Source: an uncultured Ectothiorhodospiraceae bacterium (GTDB lineage: Bacteria > Pseudomonadota > Gammaproteobacteria > Nitrococcales > Nitrococcaceae). From it: a DNA stretch of 64,000 nucleotides. Where the stretch lies: assembly GCA_913055565.1 (NCBI GenBank), contig CAJXKP010000007.1, forward strand, positions 1-64,000, written 5' to 3'. Every line of letters starts with the position of its first letter. Position 1 is the stretch's first letter. A program made the position numbers and the translations under genes. The notes below the pieces were generated by a model. The model was given only the letters and a program-made list of their open reading frames with translations. It ran no database searches and was not told where the DNA came from. Positions 58,879-64,000 of the stretch are shown here, one piece after another.

Positions 58879-59613
58879 CTACGGACGCTGGAGCCAACCG
58901 ATAAGGGCAAAAGGCGATTCCGCTATAACGACATCATCGTTCGACTGGCTCGCACCCAGCGACGGCGCCCGGGCGCAGATGCCCGGATGGGGCCCATCGA
59001 GGCGGTCTCCGTCGCCATCACGATCGACGAGCGGGACGACCACGAAAAACGCCACGGGGCGACTATTGCTGCGGCAGCCCTGACCCCCGGCCCGACCGCC
59101 GACCGCTGCGGTGGCCGGGCCGCTGCCGTCGACGCCCCGCAAGGCACGAATCAGATCATTGCCATCGGGCCGATTGCCGCCGCCCGGACGCGAATTGGCA
59201 ACCGCCACGAGGTCACTGCTAGCCGCGCCGCGATAAACGGCATATAGGGCGCGCTTATCGGGGCCGGGTACACTCAGGCCGAGGCTGCGATAGGGGACCC
59301 AGCCGGTGGCGGCGCTATTAGCTCGGCAATTGCCAGCGCGCCCAACGGCGGCGTTGCCGCGTTGGATGCTGGCGTTGCCGGAGCGCGGCTCAGGGCAAGG
59401 CAGCTCGCCGTTGCTCAAGGCGTAAGCCCGCAACGCATCACGCACCTGCTCACCATGCGACTCAGCGGCCTGCCGGTCGGCTACTCGATCGGTATTCAAG
59501 TAGGCGCCACTCGTGGCGGCGAGCACGAGCCCCACCACGCCGAGCACGACCGCGATCTCGACGAACGAGAAGCCGGATTGCCTTGTTGCCCTGCGCGGCT
59601 TGGCTCGAATCAT
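58879..59613 (-). CDS. Minor prepilin of the Cys-Pro/DGDG family, short form
   Basis: The 244-residue protein has SG|FSFVE (cleavage after Gly14, Glu19 at +5), ELPCPEPRSGN (70-80), WVPYRSLGL, VAFFVVVPLVDRDGDGD and NDDVVIAESP, so it is the short member of the family at 49925-53450 without the helical extension. Start ATG 59613; the 17 upstream codons are non-homologous. It overlaps the preceding gene by four bases. Confidence 0.83.
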   Translation of the reverse strand: MIRAKPRRATRQSGFSFVEIAVVLGVVGLVLAATSGAYLNTDRVADRQAAESHGEQVRDALRAYALSNGELPCPEPRSGNASIQRGNAAVGRAGNCRANSAATGWVPYRSLGLSVPGPDKRALYAVYRGAASSDLVAVANSRPGGGNRPDGNDLIRALRGVDGSGPATAAVGGRAGGQGCRSNSRPVAFFVVVPLVDRDGDGDRLDGPHPGICARAPSLGASQSNDDVVIAESPFALIGWLQRP

Positions 59614-60341
59614 CGGCCGGCCTCCTGGGCCGTACCAGCCTGGCTGGCGTCGCGCAGATGCCAAGACGGACTTATCTTCACGGTTTCGCGGTCAGCATCT
59701 GGGGTCAACCGCCCCTCGGGGATGTCGACGGCCTCGAAAGCGGGATCGGTCATCATGTCCGTAACGAGCTTATTGGACAGCCGCATAGCACGATCGCGGT
59801 CTTGCGTATTCTCGGCTGCATTCAGTTCTCGCATCTTCTCGCCGAAATCCTTCATTCGAGCCGCCACCGCGAGTTGCCGCTCCAGCTCGTCGATATCGAG
59901 TTCCTCAGCCACCTGCCCAGGTGCCTCGCGCTGCAACTCACGCAGCAAATCAACCACCTTTTCCGGCTCGGCCGCGTCGTTAGCCACGAGCTCTGCAAGC
60001 TCATCAGCGATCCGGTTGGCGGTGGCGCGGGCCTCCGCGTCGCTCGGCGAGGCCTCGCCGTTCGCGAGCTTGGATGATTCCTCCTCGTTAGCGTCCTGCT
60101 CGAACAGCGCCGGCGCCGTGCGCTGCGTGACCGAACCACCGGACTCATCCGAGGTCGCGTTGTCGGCCTTGCTCTCCGTCTCCACGGCAACCGGCTGCCC
60201 AGTCCGATCACTGGGTAGGTCCCCCGGTCGAGACGGCTCCGATTGCAGCGCCGGGACGACCATGAATTGCACCCAGACCATGACCAACGCCACGATCGCG
60301 CCACCCAACGCTACTCCCTGCAGTACCTGTCGGTTCATCAT
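59610..60341 (-). CDS. Uncharacterised single-span pilus-cluster protein
   Basis: The 243-residue protein has one N-terminal membrane helix (about 9-30) and a long acidic, helix-rich periplasmic region with AELVANDAAEPEKVVDLL-type heptads. No known family is recognised. It sits between MshK-like and prepilin genes and overlaps the latter by four bases, so it is likely part of the machine, perhaps a periplasmic linker or adaptor. Confidence 0.75.
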   Translation of the reverse strand: MMNRQVLQGVALGGAIVALVMVWVQFMVVPALQSEPSRPGDLPSDRTGQPVAVETESKADNATSDESGGSVTQRTAPALFEQDANEEESSKLANGEASPSDAEARATANRIADELAELVANDAAEPEKVVDLLRELQREAPGQVAEELDIDELERQLAVAARMKDFGEKMRELNAAENTQDRDRAMRLSNKLVTDMMTDPAFEAVDIPEGRLTPDADRETVKISPSWHLRDASQAGTAQEAGR

Positions 60342-60378
60342 CCCTCCGGATTAACCATTCGATAGGTCAGCCAAACCG

Positions 60379-60891
60379 CTAGCGGGCAACCAGCCGCTGA
60401 CGGCGCCCGCCCCGCTCGGCAATCACGACGCTATCGGTATCGATGCGCAGCACTTCCGCCTCCCCCGGGAGACGATCGCCTTCCTGCACGACCCGACCGT
60501 CGACAACCGCGGTCGGTCGGGGGCCATCGAGCACCACACTGAGCTGGCGGCGCGGTAATGGCGCCGGTGGTTGTTCATCGGCCTGGTCGCGATCGACATC
60601 GGCCAGTAGGTCCGGACGCGGCACCAGTACATCAGGCGGCTCCTGAGCCGTCGCTAGCAGACCCGTCGCGTCCGCGCCGGGCGCGGACTCCATGAATAAT
60701 GCGAACCGATCGAGCTCGGTGGCCAGCTCATCCAAGCGCGCCTGCTCCTGCGGCGGAATCGGCTGGGTTGCGGGAACGCGCACAGTCGCGCTCGGAACCA
60801 TCGGATCCGCGCTCACCCTCGACAGAAGGAATGCCCCCAGACCCAGCGCCACCAGCGCTAGCCCATTCACTGCCACAAAGACGTACTTCAT
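60379..60891 (-). CDS. MshK/GspB-like periplasmic linker protein
   Basis: The 170-residue protein has an N-terminal membrane helix (VFVAVNGLALVALGLGAFLL), a proline-rich stretch and a C-terminal HR-type domain (RRQLSVVLDGPRPTAVVDGR then VQEGDRLPGEAEVLRI) shared by GspC, PilP and MshK. It is expected to bridge the inner-membrane complex to the secretin. Overlaps the GspL-like gene by four bases. Confidence 0.78.
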   Translation of the reverse strand: MKYVFVAVNGLALVALGLGAFLLSRVSADPMVPSATVRVPATQPIPPQEQARLDELATELDRFALFMESAPGADATGLLATAQEPPDVLVPRPDLLADVDRDQADEQPPAPLPRRQLSVVLDGPRPTAVVDGRVVQEGDRLPGEAEVLRIDTDSVVIAERGGRRQRLVAR

Positions 60892-62201
60892 GCACGCTCC
60901 CCGACTCGTGTGAGCTCGTAGGAAAAGCTCCCGGGCGCGTTGGCGGCGGGCTCAAGTGGCTGGATTCGCCAACCTTGGGCCCTGAGGTTCTTGAGAAACT
61001 GGCGCATGGCGTCGCGCCCACCGGCCAGATTCTGCCCATCGACGATGACGTAGTAGCCGTCCTCGTCCGAGCCTTGCCCGCCATCCTCGCCCGGCTCATT
61101 ATTGCCACCGTCCAGAAGAACCCGGTGTATACGAAGACCCTCCGAGCGGGCGGCCTCGACGTCACCCAGCAGCCGCGCTGGTGCAAACGGAGCGCGATCC
61201 ACCATCGGGCCGACGAATTCATCGGCCGCGCGCAATGCCTTACGCTGCGCCCGGAGCTCGGTTTTCTGAAACTGGCTCCGCAGTTGACGTAACTGCTGCA
61301 ACTGACCCTGTGCTTGGGCCCGCTCCTCGCTCGCCGCTTGACGCCAATACTCACCCATACCGGCGAACACCAGGGCTAAGGCGGAAACAGCTACAGCAGC
61401 GGCAACAGCCAACGTCTCCTGCCACCAGGCCAGCTTATCAACAGGCTTGTTGATCGCCTCACGCGTTGCGAGCTGATGAACGCAGACCGGCAAGGCCGTC
61501 AGCACCTGCCCTTCCAGCCCCTGATAGGACGCTAGCGGCGCGCAAGAGACCGCCACACCCGCGCGCTGCGCCATCCGTTGTGCAATCCAGTCCTCATCTT
61601 CGGCGCTTGCACTGTCTAGCGCGATCCATTCCACAGCCGGCGCTTCGTCCGCACCCAGCTGCCTCGCTAAATCACCACCGAGTGTCTCGGCGGCGACCGC
61701 AATATCATCAAGGTCAGCGGAGGCGGCCACGGCATCCTGGGTAAACAACCCCTCGCTGGTGCGGGCAAGGAACCGCAGCTGGCAGCCCGAGCGCACCACG
61801 CGGCACTGCCCTTCCTTGATGTCGGCCAACAGCGCGCCAAGCGGATAGACAAGGCAATGATCGCGCTGCCGGGACGCCCAATCGTGGAACTGCTGCCAGG
61901 CATCCAGGCGAACCGCCGTATAGAACGCAATGCCACCGCCGTGGACCCGATCCAGGTGGTGGAGAACGACGTGACTCACCCCCTCAAGCCAGCCCTCCTG
62001 GCGTACCTGGCGCTCGATAAAGGCGGCGGCGTACTGGGCCTGACCCTCAAAACGCATCACGCCGATGTAGGCATTATCGAACGCGACCATGAGCCGCGTC
62101 GGCGCTTTTAGATTCGGGAAAGGGTCGATCCGACGCGAACGCCCATCGGCGCCGTACCAGTGCCAGCCCTCGGAGGTAACCACAATCACATCGGGGTTCA
62201 C
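60888..62201 (-). CDS. GspL/MshI-like inner-membrane assembly protein (PilM-PilN type fusion)
   Basis: The 437-residue protein has a cytoplasmic actin-like (PilM/GspL) region (1-260), a transmembrane helix (about 268-288) and a periplasmic coiled coil plus ferredoxin-like end. This is the bitopic arrangement of GspL or MshI, whereas type IVa pili split it into PilM and PilN. MshI is the best name, not certain. It overlaps the PilN/O-like gene at its start. Confidence 0.78.
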   Translation of the reverse strand: MNPDVIVVTSEGWHWYGADGRSRRIDPFPNLKAPTRLMVAFDNAYIGVMRFEGQAQYAAAFIERQVRQEGWLEGVSHVVLHHLDRVHGGGIAFYTAVRLDAWQQFHDWASRQRDHCLVYPLGALLADIKEGQCRVVRSGCQLRFLARTSEGLFTQDAVAASADLDDIAVAAETLGGDLARQLGADEAPAVEWIALDSASAEDEDWIAQRMAQRAGVAVSCAPLASYQGLEGQVLTALPVCVHQLATREAINKPVDKLAWWQETLAVAAAVAVSALALVFAGMGEYWRQAASEERAQAQGQLQQLRQLRSQFQKTELRAQRKALRAADEFVGPMVDRAPFAPARLLGDVEAARSEGLRIHRVLLDGGNNEPGEDGGQGSDEDGYYVIVDGQNLAGGRDAMRQFLKNLRAQGWRIQPLEPAANAPGSFSYELTRVGERA

Positions 62202-62755
62202 GACTCACCCCCTACCCACAGATACATCGTGCCCACAAGTTGAAACCCGATCTTTGCTTGATCGTAAGGGGGGTTCTGAAAGAGCCCGAGCTCCGATTCA
62301 GGAACGCTTACCTCAAAAGATCGTGGTAAAAAGAACGAGCTTTTGCCGCCGCTCGCTACCGATCGCAAGATCTCATGGACCTTTCTCCGCGGGACCATCT
62401 GCTGCTCGTATTCCAGGCGCCGCGTCTGCCATTGATCCGCATTCAGTCCGAGCTGATCTTTGCGCGCCAAGACCTTTTCTAGCTTTTCGCCAAATTCCGA
62501 TCGCGCCCGCGAGCGCCGAATCTGCTTTTCGAAGCTCGCCACTTTGCGCTGGGCATCTGTTTTAAAATAACGGGCGGTAGCAAGCGCACTCGCGCCGTAA
62601 TAGGCATAGCCGATACTCGCCACCAGCATCACGACACAGCCGATACTTAGACCCATTATTCCGGAGCGCTTCATCGGAATCATCCGCTCGATCAGAGAAC
62701 GTGTCGCATCGACGCGCTCAGACGACGATCGCTGGCGGTAGGGGCTTACAGGCAC
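62198..62755 (-). CDS. PilN/PilO/MshJ-like inner-membrane protein
   Basis: The 185-residue protein has a cytoplasmic basic N-terminus, one membrane helix (about 34-55), a coiled coil (AQRKVASFEKQIRRSRAR) and a small C-terminal beta-rich domain. This is the PilN/PilO/MshJ layout. GTG start at 62755. Partner of the GspL/MshI-like protein encoded next. No firm family assignment from sequence alone. Confidence 0.72.
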   Translation of the reverse strand: MPVSPYRQRSSSERVDATRSLIERMIPMKRSGIMGLSIGCVVMLVASIGYAYYGASALATARYFKTDAQRKVASFEKQIRRSRARSEFGEKLEKVLARKDQLGLNADQWQTRRLEYEQQMVPRRKVHEILRSVASGGKSSFFLPRSFEVSVPESELGLFQNPPYDQAKIGFQLVGTMYLWVGGES

Positions 62756-62774
62756 CCTACCGCCTTGCTGAGCA

Positions 62775-63584
62775 CTAGCGCGCCATCTTGTAATGGGCCG
62801 TCACCAGCGTGACCTGTTGCTCATCGGCGGCCGTGTTGTTCGCCGCCTGCGTATTGGCGCTACGCTGACCGCGACTCTGGGTCGCATCACCACGCCACAC
62901 GTTGCCCGTGTTGCCTTGCCCGGTTTGGCCGCCACTGCCCTGGTTGCCCAATTGGCCTGCCGCCTGGCGGAACCGGCCCTGCTCCGGGTCGGCCTGGCCA
63001 TCGACACCCTGATCCAAGTAACGGGCAAGATCCGGTGTGATCCCAGCGATCACCATGACATTGCCGGAGCCCGAGGCCGTCCCCGGCGGATTCCACTGGA
63101 AACAGACCTGCATCTCGACGGGATTGCCGTTGGTGTCTTGATAGATATAACGGTCCTCCAGCCCCTCGCCGCGACCCGGCGGCAGCGTGATGCCCTGTTG
63201 GATCATCTCGCTGCGCAGTCCGGTGTTAGGGTTATTGGCGTTCAGGCGATGAGCGCTTTGCGTCGCGGCGCAATAGGGAGCAACGCTGGCCTGGCTCATA
63301 TCCCCGCCCGTCGTGCCGCCGAAGTTACGCCCGTTAACGATCATCTGGGGAGCCGTTGGATCATCGCCGATCGGCACTCCCGTTTTATTGAAATAACTGT
63401 CGTAGGCCAGTTTCCACTGGTCAAGGAACTTCTGGCGAATCTTGACGTACTCACCTTGGCGCAGTACGTCTTGGCCTATCATTACGGCGCCTAAAATCAG
63501 GCCAATAACGGCCAGGACGACCGCCATTTCGACGAGAGTAAAGCCGCCATGACGTTGCCGAAGTGTTCGATTTGCGCGCTCCAT
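62775..63584 (-). CDS. Prepilin, probable major pilin of the cluster
   Basis: The 269-residue protein has GG|FTLVE (cleavage after Gly14, Glu19 at +5), a classic N-terminal helix (MAVVLAVIGLILGAVMIG), then AYDSYFNKTGVPIG, ITPDLARYLDQGVDGQADP and a Gly/Asn/Gln-rich C-terminal region. First gene of the operon with a strong RBS (AGGAG at ATG 63584). Paralogue of the 222-residue prepilin at the far end. Rich in Gln/Asn, so possibly surface-exposed. Confidence 0.86.
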   Translation of the reverse strand: MERANRTLRQRHGGFTLVEMAVVLAVIGLILGAVMIGQDVLRQGEYVKIRQKFLDQWKLAYDSYFNKTGVPIGDDPTAPQMIVNGRNFGGTTGGDMSQASVAPYCAATQSAHRLNANNPNTGLRSEMIQQGITLPPGRGEGLEDRYIYQDTNGNPVEMQVCFQWNPPGTASGSGNVMVIAGITPDLARYLDQGVDGQADPEQGRFRQAAGQLGNQGSGGQTGQGNTGNVWRGDATQSRGQRSANTQAANNTAADEQQVTLVTAHYKMAR

Positions 63585-63615
63585 ATTACCTGCTCCTAAT
63601 TCTTTTTTCGACGAG

Positions 63616-63636
63616 TCGCTCGTAAGAATCGAGCGA
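63616..63636 (-). repeat. Hairpin in the pilin leader
   Basis: TCGCTCG (63616-63622) and CGAGCGA (63630-63636) form a perfect 7-bp stem with a seven-base loop, about 31-52 bases upstream of the pilin start. It would fold in the 5' leader RNA and could influence stability or translation. Confidence 0.5.
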
Positions 63637-63864
63637 AATCCATAAATGTTTTCCGTAACGCCCATGGCCTGTCACTTGGCCCGAAAAAAGGACGACCGTC
63701 AACAGGCATTAGCGGCCGTGCTAGGGCCACTAATACCCGTTATTGCAGTGCAAAACATCTACGACTCTTGCCACAGAACGATCTCAGCGGTTCAGAGGGT
63801 TCTTTCATCGCTGCGGATGAATTGTTCTGCAGCGCAACAAGCGCAGGTCAGGGGCTACCCGTAA

Positions 63865-63893
63865 CGTGACAATAATCACACTAAGGCGATAAT
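63865..63893 (+). promoter_or_regulatory. CRP/Vfr-like palindrome overlapping a predicted plus-strand promoter
   Basis: CGTGA-CAATAA-TCACA (63865-63880) matches the TGTGA-N6-TCACA CRP/Vfr consensus at nine of ten half-site bases. It overlaps GTGACA (63866-63871), a -35-like hexamer 16 bases before GATAAT (63888-63893). The palindrome is about 285 bases upstream of the pilin start. Confidence 0.5.
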
Positions 63894-64000
63894 AAAACCG
63901 CACCGGCTGGCCCTTCTGAGCGCTACTTTTGTGCGAACTCAGTTGCAAAAAAGGCGATTCAGAGCGATCGACACGTTTCGGTGACCTGATTATCAGTTTT

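Larger units (their letters stand above)
63585..64000. other. Non-coding region upstream of the pilus operon
   Basis: No coding frame with homology is visible in these 416 bases. The region contains the pilin leader hairpin, a CRP/Vfr-like palindrome and a plus-strand promoter prediction, and becomes AT-richer toward the right edge, so it is probably the regulatory region between the pilus operon and a divergent gene beyond the window. A clear minus-strand promoter for the operon was not found. Confidence 0.5.

Noticed and set aside
63585-63900. Sigma54 promoter for the pilin gene
   Set aside because: No GG-N10-GC element with flanking TGG/TTGC consensus was found on the minus strand.

Overview
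The window reads as a single GC-rich chromosomal segment of a gammaproteobacterium. Several neighbourhoods match the enterobacterial/pseudomonad order closely: mreBCD-mrdA-rodA-mltB-rlpA-dacA-ybeD-lipB, lptD-surA-pdxA-rsmA-apaH, and ygfB-pepP-ubiH-ubiI-gcv divergent from zapA-6S RNA-fau. Ubiquinone hydroxylases, a BAM/LptD-type outer membrane, a PHA synthase and an MSHA-like pilus fit an aerobic, free-living bacterium. An Ectothiorhodospiraceae-like lineage is my guess and is not proven by the sequence. I see no rRNA, tRNA, insertion sequence, prophage or CRISPR array.

Layout. 1-3825 (minus): gatCAB for the glutamine-dependent Asn/Gln-tRNA amidotransferase, followed by hslO, cut off by the window edge. 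3945-13448 (plus): a long cell-shape and peptidoglycan operon ending in lipB. 13453-15131 (minus): murU and amgK, peptidoglycan recycling. 15301-22183 (plus): outer-membrane biogenesis and housekeeping genes, with a UspA-family gene and an unannotated 32-residue membrane-protein gene on the opposite strand. 22197-24937: ampD (minus) and a YyaL/DUF255 protein (plus). 25015-31012 (minus): a PfkB-family kinase and the glycine cleavage genes gcvT-gcvH-gcvPA-gcvPB with tpx inserted between the two P subunits. 31221-35516 (minus): ubiI, ubiH, pepP, ygfB. 35633-37523 (plus): a ZapB-like coiled coil, zapA, 6S RNA, fau and an EVE-domain protein. 37531-39603 (minus): argA and an SH3/coiled-coil membrane protein. 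39785-43218 (plus): lgt, thyA, folA and an uncharacterised lipoprotein. Then rho (minus), a 926-base gap, nudE and cysQ (plus), and phaC (minus).

The most unusual region is 49215-63584. Fourteen minus-strand genes, many overlapping by four bases, encode an MSHA-like type IV pilus or secretion machine: PilN/O-like, GspL/MshI-like, MshK-like, secretin (MshL), TPR protein, ATPase with a putative c-di-GMP-binding N-domain (MshE) and platform protein (MshG). It carries six prepilins. Two paralogous prepilins sit at the two ends. Four others belong to a second family with a Cys-Pro/Asp-Gly-Asp-Gly signature, and three of these carry long helical C-terminal extensions with a second hydrophobic segment, unusual for pilins. 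No prepilin peptidase or retraction ATPase lies in the window.

Non-coding signals worth attention include a clear 6S RNA, a bidirectional terminator after the PfkB gene, a perfect 12-bp palindrome between amgK and lptD, mutually exclusive hairpins between rho and the lipoprotein gene and in the leader of the PfkB gene, a structured rho leader, and a CRP/Vfr-like site overlapping a predicted promoter upstream of the pilus operon. Start codons were moved from the longest open frame wherever homology and a ribosome binding site favoured a downstream start; several (lipB, apaH, nudE, lptD) are TTG.
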